DNA of 33,435 nt. Source: Clostridium punense (GTDB lineage Bacteria; Bacillota; Clostridia; Clostridiales; Clostridiaceae). Both the position numbers and the translations under genes were made by a program. This document shows, piece by piece, positions 22,798-31,420 of the stretch. How positions within the stretch are numbered: the stretch's first letter is position 1; each line of letters starts with the position of its first letter. The notes beneath the pieces are model-generated. The model was not told where the DNA came from and ran no database searches. It saw only the letters and a list, made by a program, of their open reading frames with translations. Location of the stretch: NCBI RefSeq assembly GCF_017874425.1, contig NZ_JAGGLL010000038.1:1-33435 (forward strand), given 5' to 3'.

Positions 22798-22838
22798 ATA
22801 TAAATAAGAAAAGCTTAGTGCAATGAACACTAAGCTTC
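22798..22838 (-). terminator. R remnant 6 acting as terminator of the erythromycin-esterase-like gene
   Basis: AAGCTTAGTG (22811-22820) and CACTAAGCTT (22828-22837) form a 10-bp stem, followed on the minus strand by TTCTTATTTATA. The flank ATATAAATAAGAAAAGC is identical to the 5' end of the R antisense RNAs. The rest of the module is missing. Confidence 0.65.
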
Positions 22839-22846
22839 TTCTATAT

Positions 22847-24247
22847 CTATTCCTTAATCATTTTTGATTCCGTTGTATTGCTAATAAATATTAGTCCATC
22901 ATAGTCTCTTATAGGTTTTTGCAACTCAAAGGTTTGGTCTTCAACACCAGTATACACGGCTCTTATAAAGTGCATATATTGACCCGTGCTTAAAAACTTA
23001 TTTACCTTACGATTTTTTGCAGCAGATTTAAAATCTATAAAGCCTAAAGGTATGCTTGTGTTATTTAAAACACTAGCAAACGCCTTTTCATTACATTTTT
23101 CAATTGTAAATTTTTCAAGTGAAATTACGCTATTTGTGGCTGGGTCAAATTTTAAAGCATTAAAGGTTCCAGAATAAAATTCAAAACCTATGGAATAATA
23201 CTTACTCCCATATAAATCTTTAAGCCGGCCTCCCATTGTAGAATAATTTGAATAGGACATGCTTACATGTCCATTATGTGCCCAAAGCATAACCTTATCA
23301 TTACCAAAACCACTCTCGTAATCAAGAATCCATTTTACATTTTCCGCCATAGATTTATCTCTAAAGTTAAAGCCCTCTTGATCATCTGTTGTTAATTTTA
23401 GGTTCATTTCCATCTCTTTAACACATTGACTTATATTCTTCAACAGTTGTAGGGCCATTTTATATTCAGCTTCAGATGAATTTTTAAGAAACGTTTCTTT
23501 ATCCCTATTTAGTAAGTCTTGCAATTGAGCAATATTAGCTTCTATAGTTGCAAAATCCACTATAGATGAACTATTGATGTCCACTCCTCTTGATTTTGCA
23601 AGCCTTTCTAGAGCCTCCTTCTGACTGCTTTCATATACTCCTTCTAGTTTCTTTAACTTATCTATATATTCTTTATAATTACTACTATCGACTTTCTCTA
23701 AATATCCTATTAACCTCTTAACACTTTCATTTGGATTTTGCATATCAAAACCATAGAATTTAATTTTTCTTTCATTATTGTTGTTAAATTCTCTCATCCA
23801 TTCAATCATTTCCACTACTTCTTCTGTATCTCCGATCCAAGACATAGCTTTCAAACCATCTCTTGCACTACCAGTTCCATTTAAAATGTAATCATTTATA
23901 ACCTGAGCTGCCCCAAATTCTCCTTCAATTGCAAAGACTCTAAAATCCATTTCTTCTACTAGAAATTCAAACATCCTGTGCTTCATTTTAAAGAAGTCAC
24001 TTGTACCATGAGTAGCTTCCCCCATTGCCACAATTTGTTTATCCTTTAACATTTCTTTTAAAGGTTCCATATCCTCAAAACCACTTTTAGCCTGAACAGT
24101 TTTTAATGGAACCATTTCTTTCTTTAAGGCTTCAGATACATCACCTGTTCCCCCTGAAAACACCTTGTACCCCACAAAAGCTACAACTAAAGCTGCTACA
24201 ATCATAAAAGATTTCACTTTATTAACTTTGTTTTTCTTTTCCTCCAT
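22847..24247 (-). CDS. Erythromycin esterase family protein, membrane-anchored
   Basis: A protein of about 466 residues. Residues near 10-30 form a single hydrophobic segment (SFMIVAALVVAFVGYKV), so it is anchored or secreted. The remainder is an erythromycin-esterase-type domain starting with VAMGEATHGTSDFFKMKHR, the conserved His/Glu block, and including LWAHNGHVS with another conserved His. Ere enzymes open the macrolide lactone ring, but many family members have no proven drug activity. I chose ATG 24247 with GGGGGAA six bases upstream; ATG 24262 lies before that site. It is monocistronic and ends at R remnant 6. Confidence 0.8.
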   Translation of the reverse strand: MEEKKNKVNKVKSFMIVAALVVAFVGYKVFSGGTGDVSEALKKEMVPLKTVQAKSGFEDMEPLKEMLKDKQIVAMGEATHGTSDFFKMKHRMFEFLVEEMDFRVFAIEGEFGAAQVINDYILNGTGSARDGLKAMSWIGDTEEVVEMIEWMREFNNNNERKIKFYGFDMQNPNESVKRLIGYLEKVDSSNYKEYIDKLKKLEGVYESSQKEALERLAKSRGVDINSSSIVDFATIEANIAQLQDLLNRDKETFLKNSSEAEYKMALQLLKNISQCVKEMEMNLKLTTDDQEGFNFRDKSMAENVKWILDYESGFGNDKVMLWAHNGHVSMSYSNYSTMGGRLKDLYGSKYYSIGFEFYSGTFNALKFDPATNSVISLEKFTIEKCNEKAFASVLNNTSIPLGFIDFKSAAKNRKVNKFLSTGQYMHFIRAVYTGVEDQTFELQKPIRDYDGLIFISNTTESKMIKE

Positions 24248-24563
24248 GTAAACTTCCCCCATTTTTCTATACCCCCATAATTTTATTTATTTAATCACCT
24301 TTGTAAGCTCATTTATCACCACAATTCCTTTACATTTGAAAGTTTATATAAATTAACTTTGTTATTAAGTTCATTAATAAACAATATCCTTACTAAATTT
24401 TTTTGAAAGACTTAACCTTTTTGCATCATGATTATCAACATAAATGATGCTTATATGAATTATATCACCACAGTGATTTGAGAAAAACAGCTACCTTGCT
24501 AAAATCTTTAACATTTTCAGCTTATTGCTACCTTTTTATGAAAACTTAAGTATTAGTAAATAT
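24248..24563. other. Gene-free spacer between the esterase-like gene and the thi operon
   Basis: About 315 bases of AT-rich DNA without a supportable frame or clear hairpin. It must hold the promoter for the erythromycin-esterase-like gene. Confidence 0.4.
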
Positions 24564-24593
24564 CTAAAAAAACCAAGGCTATTTACCTTGGTT
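24564..24593 (-). terminator. Terminator of the thiamine operon
   Basis: AACCAAGG and CCTTGGTT (24593-24571) with a seven-base loop and a TTTTTTTA tail. The stop codon of the last gene lies in the loop. Confidence 0.75.
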
Positions 24594-25187
24594 TGTATTT
24601 GCTAAAATATCTTTAAACCTACAAGCTACCTCATAAGGCTCCTTAGCTGCCATTATAGCAGACATTACCGCAAGCCCTTGTGCTCCAGCTTCCATTACTT
24701 CTCTTCCATTTTCTAAACTAATGCCCCCTAAAGCAATAACAGGTATTTTAACTTTTTCCTTAATAGCTTTAATAAAAGCTATGCCCTTTGGCTCTGCCCC
24801 AGGTTTACACTGGGTTTCAAAGATTGGGCTAGCTAAGATGTAGCTAGCTCCCATTTTCTCTACCTCTATAGCTTCTTCTAAGGAGTGAATTGACACTCCT
24901 ATTTCACCTGGGAATTTTGGTGCTTCCTTTATAAAGTATTCATAGGAACAATGGATTCCATGAGCCTTTACTTCCCTTGCCACTTCTATATTGCTATTAA
25001 TTATTAATTTGCACTTTGTGTGTTTTATTCTTTCTTTTATATCTAAGGCAATGGTGAAAAGCTCATGGAAGTCTAAGTCTTTTTCTCTTAGAATTATTAC
25101 CTCAACCCCTCCTTTTGCAGCAGCCTCGGCTACTTCTGAAAGGCTTCCCTTTGCGATTAGCTTTCTATTAGTTATTAAATAGAGCAT
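24579..25187 (-). CDS. Thiamine phosphate synthase family protein (TenI-like)
   Basis: A 202-residue TIM-barrel of the ThiE/TenI family and the last gene of the operon. ThiE joins pyrimidine and thiazole phosphates; TenI tautomerises the thiazole carboxylate made by ThiG. Here the barrel has LREKDLDFHELF, LIINSNIEVA, SIHSLEEAIEVEKMGASYIL, then FETQCKPGAEPKG and IALGGI. The segments NSNIEVA and GIHCSYEYF lack the Asp residues that ThiE uses to hold Mg2+ (NDRVD- and GQxD-type), and FETQCKPG resembles TenI (FETDCKKG). I therefore favour thiazole tautomerase, but family assignment is firmer than function. GGAGAG six bases before ATG is a good start. Confidence 0.75.
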   Translation of the reverse strand: MLYLITNRKLIAKGSLSEVAEAAAKGGVEVIILREKDLDFHELFTIALDIKERIKHTKCKLIINSNIEVAREVKAHGIHCSYEYFIKEAPKFPGEIGVSIHSLEEAIEVEKMGASYILASPIFETQCKPGAEPKGIAFIKAIKEKVKIPVIALGGISLENGREVMEAGAQGLAVMSAIMAAKEPYEVACRFKDILANTNQGK

Positions 25188-25222
25188 TTTTTACTCTCCT
25201 TAAGCCATGTACAACCTTGTGC

Positions 25223-26536
25223 CTATTCATCTGTTCTTAAGATATTAATGTTTTTCCCACTCATTATCTTATTCATATTTCTCATAGAACACATTTTTCC
25301 ACACATAGTACAGCTATCCTCATGCTCTGGAGTTGATTCTTTTCTATATCTTCTAGCTTTTTCTGGGTCTATAGCAAGGTCAAACATCTTATTCCAATTA
25401 AGTTCTTGTCTTGCTGTGCTCATTTCATTATCCCAGTCCCTTGCCCCTTTTATATTTTTAGCAATATCCGCTGCATGTGCTGCAATTTTTGTAGCTATTA
25501 TTCCTTCCTTCATATCTTCTAGGTTTGGAAGTCTTAAATGCTCAGCTGGTGTAACATAACATAAAAAGTCTGCCCCATTTGCTGCTGCAATAGCACCTCC
25601 TATAGCACTTGTTATATGGTCATAGCCTGGTGCTATATCAGTAACTATTGGTCCTAAAACATAGAAAGGTGCTCCATGACAAAGCTTCTTTTCAAGGATC
25701 ATGTTTGATGCAATTTCATTTATTGCCATATGTCCTGGCCCTTCAATGATAATCTGTACATTTCTCTCCCACGCTCTTAGGGTAAGTTCTCCAAGTACCA
25801 TAAGCTCTTTAATTTGGCAGGCATCTGTAGAATCATTTATAGAGCCTGGCCTACAAGCATCTCCAAGACTTAGGGTTAAGTCATATTTTTCGCAAATATC
25901 CAAAAGTCTATCATAGTGCTCATAGAAAGGGTTTTCTGCATTGTTAAGCTCCATCCAAGCATACATTAAGGAGCCCCCTCTTGAAACTATGTTGGTAAGT
26001 CTTTTATTTCTTTTGAAGGTATTAATAGTTTCTCTATTTAAACCAGCATGAATGGTTACAAAATCTACCCCATCCTCTGCGTGTTTTTCAACTACCTGAA
26101 AGAATTCATCTACTGTAATATCACTCAATTCCTTATCATAAAAACCCACTGCATCATAAACTGGCACTGTCCCTATCATTGCAGGTGACATTTCTATAAG
26201 AGCCTTTCTAAACTCTGCAGTTTTACCGTAAGAGCTTAAATCCATTATAGCTTCTGCCTTCATTTCAAGAGCAGCCTTTACCTTTTCCATTTCTACTTCA
26301 AAGCTCTTGCAATCCTTAGAAACTCCAAGATTAACATTGATTTTTGTTCTTAGACCTTCTCCTACTCCTTCTGGGTTTAAAGCCTTATGATTTTTGTTTG
26401 CAGGTATTGCAACTCTTCCCTTTGCTACAAGTTCCCTTAAAGTTTCAACCTCCATGCCTTCTTTCTTAGCAACGGTATCCATTTCCCAAGTTATGATACC
26501 TTTTTTTGCCGCATCCATTTGTGTTGTATAATCCAT
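25223..26536 (-). CDS. thiC: Phosphomethylpyrimidine synthase
   Basis: A 437-residue radical SAM enzyme that converts 5-aminoimidazole ribotide into hydroxymethylpyrimidine phosphate. The barrel contains the family segments [31 protein letters not shown] and TPAEHL. The C-terminal iron-sulfur motif is CTMCGKMC, with spacing CX2CX3C rather than the CX2CX4C of E. coli ThiC. The protein is also of the short type, without the N-terminal extension of the 590-630-residue forms. GGGGG upstream of ATG 26536 sets the start. It lies 131 bases after thiH in the same operon. Confidence 0.92.
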   Translation of the reverse strand: MDYTTQMDAAKKGIITWEMDTVAKKEGMEVETLRELVAKGRVAIPANKNHKALNPEGVGEGLRTKINVNLGVSKDCKSFEVEMEKVKAALEMKAEAIMDLSSYGKTAEFRKALIEMSPAMIGTVPVYDAVGFYDKELSDITVDEFFQVVEKHAEDGVDFVTIHAGLNRETINTFKRNKRLTNIVSRGGSLMYAWMELNNAENPFYEHYDRLLDICEKYDLTLSLGDACRPGSINDSTDACQIKELMVLGELTLRAWERNVQIIIEGPGHMAINEIASNMILEKKLCHGAPFYVLGPIVTDIAPGYDHITSAIGGAIAAANGADFLCYVTPAEHLRLPNLEDMKEGIIATKIAAHAADIAKNIKGARDWDNEMSTARQELNWNKMFDLAIDPEKARRYRKESTPEHEDSCTMCGKMCSMRNMNKIMSGKNINILRTDE

Positions 26537-26667
26537 TTTAAAATCCCCCTTTAAACTCTTTTTAATTTAGTACATTGTTAAAAATCAATTTACCCTAGTG
26601 GCTATACTAGGTCTATTTCGCTTTTATTTTTGCCTATAACTTTATTTCCTTACTAGCATCTTAGTCA

Positions 26668-27777
26668 TTAATTCTCTAAATTCATCCAATCCTTTAATAT
26701 TGGCTGATACCCCTTGGCTTTTATAGCTAATTTCATTTCTTCTACAGTTCTTTTGTCTGATATTTCAAACTGTGCACTTCCTTTATCAGAATTTCCATGT
26801 CCTCCAACTTCCGTGGAAACTCCTGCAGACATCTTGGTAACCCCTAGTGATATTAGATTATCTCTAAAGGCTTCCCTTTCTCTTGTGGATACATTAATTC
26901 CAGCTTGAGGAAGAAAAATTCTATAGGCTAATAGGACTTGAACTAAGTTTATATCACTAACAGGTTGAATATCTTCAAAGACTCCTACATGAGGTCTTAT
27001 TCTTGGAAGTGATAGACCAACCTCCACCTGTGGGTAGTTATCTTGAAGATACTTTCCATGAAGTCCTGACATAAAGGCTTCAACTCTCCAATTATTTAGT
27101 CCTAAAAGTGCTCCTATATTCACTGACCTCATGTTAGCCTTGCACCCTCTTTCTGGTGCATCTAATCTAAATTTATAGTTTTTCTTTGGTCCCGCTACAT
27201 GGACCTTATTGTAGATTTCTTCATCATAAACTTCTTGGTATACAGTTAACCCATCTACTCCTGCCTTTACAACTTCCCTATATTCTTCTTCTGTCAAAGG
27301 ATATATTTCTATTGAAACTGATTGGAAATACTTCTTTAAAATTCCTATAGCTTCAATAATGTAAGAAAGAGGAGTATCCTTTTTTGATTCTCCAGTTAGT
27401 AGAAGAATATGCTTTAAGCCTGTTTTTGAAATTTCCTCAGCTTCTTTTTCAATTTCTTCCATAGTAAGCTGCTTTCTTTGGATATTATTTTCTATATTAT
27501 AGCTACAATAAGCACATTTATTTACGCAGTGATTTGCAATGTATATTGGGGTATAAAGTAGTATGGATTTTCCAAAGTGGTGTAGACTCAATACATGAGC
27601 CCTTTGTGCCATAACCTCTATAACCTCCTCAGCTGCTGGAGCTAAAAGGGTTAAAAAATCCATAGGACTTAACTTATCTTTAGAAATAACTCTTAGCACC
27701 TGTTCCTTAGTTATCTTTGAAAAAAAATCTTCAAAGTCTAAGTCCTTATAGGAAACATACTCTTCATAAAAACTCAT
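26668..27777 (-). CDS. thiH: 2-iminoacetate synthase
   Basis: A 369-residue radical SAM enzyme. Its cluster motif is CVNKCAYC (C84, C88, C91, CX3CX2C). It cleaves tyrosine to give dehydroglycine (2-iminoacetate) and p-cresol, supplying the glycine-derived part of the thiazole in anaerobes, where ThiO is absent. The MSAGVSTEVGGH segment near the C-terminus is typical. The start ATG overlaps the thiG stop by one base (TAATG), and AAGGTG lies just upstream inside thiG, so the two are coupled. ThiG and ThiH form a complex in characterised systems. Confidence 0.93.
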   Translation of the reverse strand: MSFYEEYVSYKDLDFEDFFSKITKEQVLRVISKDKLSPMDFLTLLAPAAEEVIEVMAQRAHVLSLHHFGKSILLYTPIYIANHCVNKCAYCSYNIENNIQRKQLTMEEIEKEAEEISKTGLKHILLLTGESKKDTPLSYIIEAIGILKKYFQSVSIEIYPLTEEEYREVVKAGVDGLTVYQEVYDEEIYNKVHVAGPKKNYKFRLDAPERGCKANMRSVNIGALLGLNNWRVEAFMSGLHGKYLQDNYPQVEVGLSLPRIRPHVGVFEDIQPVSDINLVQVLLAYRIFLPQAGINVSTREREAFRDNLISLGVTKMSAGVSTEVGGHGNSDKGSAQFEISDKRTVEEMKLAIKAKGYQPILKDWMNLEN

Positions 27778-28553
27778 TACTTATCACCTTCAAATAAAAA
27801 TCCTGTTAGAGGTGAAGATGGGTCTGCATATCTTTTCTCCTCACCAAGCTTTGCTCTATAAGCAATTCTTCCTGCTCTCACAGCTAGTGAAAAGGCTTCT
27901 GCCATAGCAATTGGATTTTCAGCTGAAGCAATAGCAGTATTCACAAGTACTGCAGCTGCTCCCATCTCCATTGCTTCTGCTGCTTCTGATGGCTTTCCTA
28001 TTCCTGCATCAACTATGATTGGTGCTTTTATTTCATCTATGAGGATTTGCACAAGCTCCTTAGTTCTAATTCCTCTATTTGTACCAATAGGTGCTCCAAG
28101 AGGCATAACTGCAGCGGCTCCTGCCTCTACAAGTCTTTTAGCTGACATTAAATCTGGACTCATATAGGGAAGCACTATAAATCCTTCCTTTGCAAGAATT
28201 TCTGTTGCTTTAATGGTTTCAAAGTTATCTGGTAAAAGATATTTATTATCAGAAATAACCTCTATTTTTACCCAGTTTCCACAACCCATTGCCCTTGCAA
28301 GTCTTGCAATTCTAACTGCTTCCTCTGCATTTCTTGCTCCTGAAGTGTTAGGTAAAAGCACTATGTCCTTAGGAAGGTGCCCTAGAATGTTTTCCTCCCT
28401 GTCATCTAAATCTACTCTTCTAACCGCAGTGGTAACCACCTGAGTATTACAGGCCTTAATAATATCTGGCATTATAGCATTGGTGCTATATTTTCCTGTG
28501 CCTATAAATAATCTGCTCTTTAGCTCTACTCCACCCAAAATAAGATTGTCCAT
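27777..28553 (-). CDS. thiG: Thiazole synthase
   Basis: A 258-residue TIM-barrel enzyme that joins deoxyxylulose phosphate, ThiS thiocarboxylate and iminoglycine into the thiazole carboxylate phosphate. The Schiff-base Lys96 lies in [10 protein letters not shown]. The phosphate-binding segments are [11 protein letters not shown] and [14 protein letters not shown]. The N-terminus, [19 protein letters not shown], is standard. GAGGGG six bases before ATG supports the start. A 176-base gap to thiF shows no structure I can support. Confidence 0.94.
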   Translation of the reverse strand: MDNLILGGVELKSRLFIGTGKYSTNAIMPDIIKACNTQVVTTAVRRVDLDDREENILGHLPKDIVLLPNTSGARNAEEAVRIARLARAMGCGNWVKIEVISDNKYLLPDNFETIKATEILAKEGFIVLPYMSPDLMSAKRLVEAGAAAVMPLGAPIGTNRGIRTKELVQILIDEIKAPIIVDAGIGKPSEAAEAMEMGAAAVLVNTAIASAENPIAMAEAFSLAVRAGRIAYRAKLGEEKRYADPSSPLTGFLFEGDK

Positions 28554-28729
28554 ACAATTCCCCTCTTTCTATATTTTTTATGATTATCTGGCTAACTCCT
28601 TAGTTTTCCTAATGCTCTCTATAAAAAGTCTTGTTTTTATTAGCACAGTAGCCCCATACTAATTTGACTTTGTATCTATCTTAAAGCTTATAACTTTGTG
28701 GCTAATGTTGAATATTTAGTATAAGTCTC

Positions 28730-29536
28730 CTATACCTCTGTTTCTCCTAGAATTATTCTCATCACTGTATTAGCTTGGTGATTTGCAGCTATATTCACCC
28801 TTGGTGCCATGAGTCCACAGCCTACTTTAGCCTCTGAAACTCCATCTCCAATTAGATAGAACTTCTCTCCTAGCTTTTTAGTTATAATTGTATTGTTTGA
28901 AAAGTAACCTGCCATACCTGAGGCTGCAACAATATACCTATCTTTCATCCTTGTAAGCACTGTGGTTGTAAGTTCTGCTTTACATACTGGATTATCAAAA
29001 GCCTCAACTATTACTTCAGCTTCTTTAAATACTTCCTCTATATTGGTTTTATCTAAGTAAGTGTCCACTGTTTCTACTGTTATAAAAGGATTTATATCCT
29101 CTAAAAGCTTTTTCATTGCCTCAGTTTTTTTCATGCCAATATGCTTTATAAAATACTGCTGCCTATTTAAATTGCTTGGTTCTACCACATCAAAATCTAC
29201 AAGTACTAGTTTTCCTACCCCTACTCTTGCTAAGGCTACAGCTATATTTGAGCCAAGTCCTCCAAGACCTGCAATCCCAACTGTTGCCTTCTTTAACTTC
29301 TCATGAACCCCTGGAGTATGCCTTGATACTAAAAGCCCTTCCATGTCCTCCTGTGAAGGTGTTTCTCCTCTTTTTATAAAACTAAGCTTATCTCCTTCTT
29401 TTAGGACTGCATCCTCCTTAAGAATAAAACCATTAAGAATAACAATATCTGCATCCTTTTTCCTTCTATCTCTTAAGGAAAAAGCGGTTTCTTCTACTTT
29501 AACCTCAACTAGCTTCTCATTAATATATAGCTTCAA
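28730..29536 (-). CDS. thiF: Sulfur carrier protein ThiS adenylyltransferase with N-terminal ThiS-like domain
   Basis: A 268-residue E1-like enzyme that adenylates the ThiS C-terminus. Residues 1 to about 60 form an extra ThiS-like beta-grasp domain (MKLYINEKLVEV to GDKLSFIKRG) without its own Gly-Gly end, as in many clostridial ThiF proteins. The nucleotide-binding loop is GIAGLGGLGSN (87-97), and the catalytic block is PSNLNRQQYF. The start is TTG 29536; its Shine-Dalgarno GGAGGCGG is made by the Gly-Gly codons at the end of thiS, so the genes are tightly coupled. Confidence 0.9.
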   Translation of the reverse strand: MKLYINEKLVEVKVEETAFSLRDRRKKDADIVILNGFILKEDAVLKEGDKLSFIKRGETPSQEDMEGLLVSRHTPGVHEKLKKATVGIAGLGGLGSNIAVALARVGVGKLVLVDFDVVEPSNLNRQQYFIKHIGMKKTEAMKKLLEDINPFITVETVDTYLDKTNIEEVFKEAEVIVEAFDNPVCKAELTTTVLTRMKDRYIVAASGMAGYFSNNTIITKKLGEKFYLIGDGVSEAKVGCGLMAPRVNIAANHQANTVMRIILGETEV

Positions 29537-29537
29537 C

Positions 29538-29732
29538 TTAACCGCCTCCTACAAAGCTTACAATCTCTACCTTATCTTCTTTATTTAAGATAACTTCTGA
29601 AAACTGCTCCTTTGTTATGATATTGTAGTTTACTTCTACAACTACTCTGTTCTCTGAGATAGAAAGGTTTTTAAGTAGTTCAAGAACAGTTAAGTTTTCT
29701 GCAAAATCCATTTCCTTACCATTAACTATCAT
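29538..29732 (-). CDS. thiS: Sulfur carrier protein ThiS
   Basis: A 64-residue beta-grasp protein starting MIVNGKEMDF and ending VEIVSFVGGG. The C-terminal Gly-Gly is the site that ThiF adenylates and where the thiocarboxylate forms for ThiG. AGGAGG six bases before ATG supports the start. It is the first gene behind the TPP riboswitch, so its expression falls when thiamine pyrophosphate is plentiful. Confidence 0.93.
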   Translation of the reverse strand: MIVNGKEMDFAENLTVLELLKNLSISENRVVVEVNYNIITKEQFSEVILNKEDKVEIVSFVGGG

Positions 29733-29768
29733 TTTGGTCCTCCTTCTTCAAAAAACTTTTATTTAAAA

Positions 29769-29808
29769 CAAATAAAATAAGCCCCACCCTTTAAGGGTGA
29801 GGCTGAGT
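29769..29808 (-). terminator. Second hairpin terminator in the thi leader
   Basis: On the minus strand AGCCTCACCCTT pairs with AAGGGTGGGGCT (about 29803-29780; one G-U pair), followed by TATTTTATTTG. It lies downstream of the riboswitch terminator and 40 bases before thiS. The intervening 29810-29945 holds more hairpins (AAGAACT/AGTTCTT among them) but no frame. Confidence 0.55.
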
Positions 29809-29949
29809 TCTTTGACCTGATATTTAAATTGTAAGTATACTAAACGTTTAAGTATCTACAGGGCTTCAGGCTTAAATTCTTTTAAAGAACTGCTAGTTCT
29901 TAACAAACTAAAGAATTTTTCCATTGTTGAAGCTTTGAATTTTGTTTCC

Positions 29950-29980
29950 TATAAATAAAAAAGCTTGCCAAGGGCAAGCT
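29950..29980 (-). terminator. Riboswitch-controlled terminator
   Basis: AGCTTGCC and GGCAAGCT (29980-29962) with a three-base loop and TTTTTTATTTAT. It lies 28 bases after the TPP aptamer, as expected for transcriptional control. AAAGCT at the aptamer's 3' edge (about 30013-30008) can pair with AGCTT of the stem and may form part of the antiterminator. Confidence 0.8.
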
Positions 29981-30007
29981 ATATCTTCGTTTTAATAAAC
30001 TTAAATT

Positions 30008-30090
30008 CAGCTTTCCTACGGTGATTCTAATCACATCAGGTTCAAAGGGTTAGGATTTCTCCCTCTCAGCTTTTCAGCACCCCTAGCACG
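30008..30090 (-). promoter_or_regulatory. TPP riboswitch (THI element)
   Basis: The conserved aptamer strings are in order on the minus strand: TAGGGGTGCTG, GCTGAGAGGGAG, ACCCTTTGAACCTGATGTG, and a short 3' stem ending CGTAGGAAAGCTGA. Binding of thiamine pyrophosphate would favour the terminator at 29950-29980 and shut off thiSFGHC and the TenI-like gene. Confidence 0.95.
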
Positions 30091-30111
30091 TATATTTATT
30101 TGTACAACTTT

Positions 30112-30140
30112 ATTATATCTTACGAACATTGTTGTGTAAA
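30112..30140 (-). promoter_or_regulatory. Sigma-A promoter of the thi operon
   Basis: The -35 TTTACA (30140-30135), a 17-base spacer and the -10 TATAAT (30117-30112) are close to consensus. They predict a start near 30105, about 15 bases before the riboswitch. Confidence 0.75.
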
Positions 30141-30199
30141 TATTCCAAATTGTTAACTTTCTGTGTGCCTTGTTAATATGCACCCTAAGATTGTTGCTC

Positions 30200-31057
30200 C
30201 TAGCTTTTTCTACTACTTATTCCTTCTATAATCTCCTCACTAAACTGCCATAGCTTTTCTGCCAGGTGTTCGTTATAAGATAACATAGAAGACTTTATAG
30301 GCTTTTTCTTATAAAAGTACTTCCCTGTGATACCTTGAACATCACTTGACGTTGCTAGGTAAATAGCAGTGTCTGCTCCTTCTCTTGGAGTTTGGAAAAA
30401 GGGTTTTAGAGTTTTTGTAATTAAAGTTCCAAAGCCTGTTTTTCGGTTTATGCCCATATTAGTTGCAACAGCCCCTGGGTGAAGGCAATTGGCCGTTACA
30501 TTTGTTCCCTTTAGCTTTCTAGCTAATTCATAGGTAAATAGAATGTTTGCAAGCTTTGATTGGGCATAAGCTCTCCATAATGTATAATTCTTATCTAAAT
30601 TAATATCCTCAAAATGAATTCTTCCTATTTTGTGTGCACCAGAGGCTACATTTATAATTCTCCCTGTTGGAGATTTTTTAATCAAGTCTAAAAGCTCTTT
30701 TGTAAGAAAAAAATGCCCCAGGTGATTAACCCCAAACTGAAGCTCTAAGCCATCTTTAGTCCTATGTTTTCCTGGAAGAATTACTCCTGCATTATTAATT
30801 AATATATCTAGCTTTTCAAATCTCTTCTTGAATTCTTTAGTAAATTCTTTTATTTCTTTAATTGAACCTAAATCGCAAAGCATAAGCTCCACTGAAGGAT
30901 TGTTACTTTGCTGTTTAACTTCCTCTAAAGCTTCAATTCCTCTTTGTTTATCTCTGCAAACCATGATAACCTTGGCTCCAAGTTTTGCAATTTCAATACA
31001 AGTAGCCTTTCCCATACCTGAACTTGCTCCCGTGACAAGAACTATTTTATCTTTCAT
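30200..31057 (-). CDS. Short-chain dehydrogenase/reductase (retinol-dehydrogenase-like)
   Basis: A 285-residue SDR enzyme. The cofactor loop is VTGASSGMGKA (TGxxxGxG, residues 8-18), with R35 in VCRDKQRG suggesting NADP(H) preference. NNAGV and the catalytic YAQSK (YxxxK) are present, preceded by a Ser in INVASGAHK. The C-terminal half resembles retinol dehydrogenase-like and WW-domain-oxidoreductase-like SDRs common in bacteria. The substrate is unknown. GAGGTG eight bases before ATG supports the start. Confidence 0.88.
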   Translation of the reverse strand: MKDKIVLVTGASSGMGKATCIEIAKLGAKVIMVCRDKQRGIEALEEVKQQSNNPSVELMLCDLGSIKEIKEFTKEFKKRFEKLDILINNAGVILPGKHRTKDGLELQFGVNHLGHFFLTKELLDLIKKSPTGRIINVASGAHKIGRIHFEDINLDKNYTLWRAYAQSKLANILFTYELARKLKGTNVTANCLHPGAVATNMGINRKTGFGTLITKTLKPFFQTPREGADTAIYLATSSDVQGITGKYFYKKKPIKSSMLSYNEHLAEKLWQFSEEIIEGISSRKS

Positions 31058-31157
31058 TTTAACACCTCAATTTAGGAGTTTTTCATATCTAAATAACATT
31101 TTTAAAGCTGCAAGTTTGCCAGCTTATATAGAGAATTTAACTCAGCCTTCAAGGATT

Positions 31158-31370
31158 TCAATACTTTTTTGAAGAAGCTTTAATTAGTGAAAATATTAAA
31201 AGGAATGGAAGAATAAGAGTAAACAAAACCAGCATAATTAATTTTAATGTCACAGACATCTGATCATTGGTAAACCTCAATTCCACATTAAATTGTGTAG
31301 TGCAAACCACTTGTAATATAAAGCAAATCAATATGTAATAAAAAATATATTCTGCTATTATTTGTATCAT
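31158..31370 (-). CDS. Small membrane protein of unknown function
   Basis: A 70-residue frame with two predicted membrane helices (IIAEYIFYYILICFILQVV and LIMLVLFTLILPFLLIFSLI), a short polar loop (FNVELRFTNDQMS) and a basic end, KASSKKY. The purine-rich GAGTGAG before ATG is only a moderate ribosome binding site. I recognise no family. It sits alone between the dehydrogenase and the MFS gene. Confidence 0.45.
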   Translation of the reverse strand: MIQIIAEYIFYYILICFILQVVCTTQFNVELRFTNDQMSVTLKLIMLVLFTLILPFLLIFSLIKASSKKY

Positions 31371-31420
31371 GAACTCACTCTTTCTACATAATGGAATTTT
31401 AATTATATTTATTATATCCT

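Noticed and set aside
24579-25187. Naming the last operon gene thiE outright
   Set aside because: Key ThiE metal-binding residues are not seen, so only the family is asserted.
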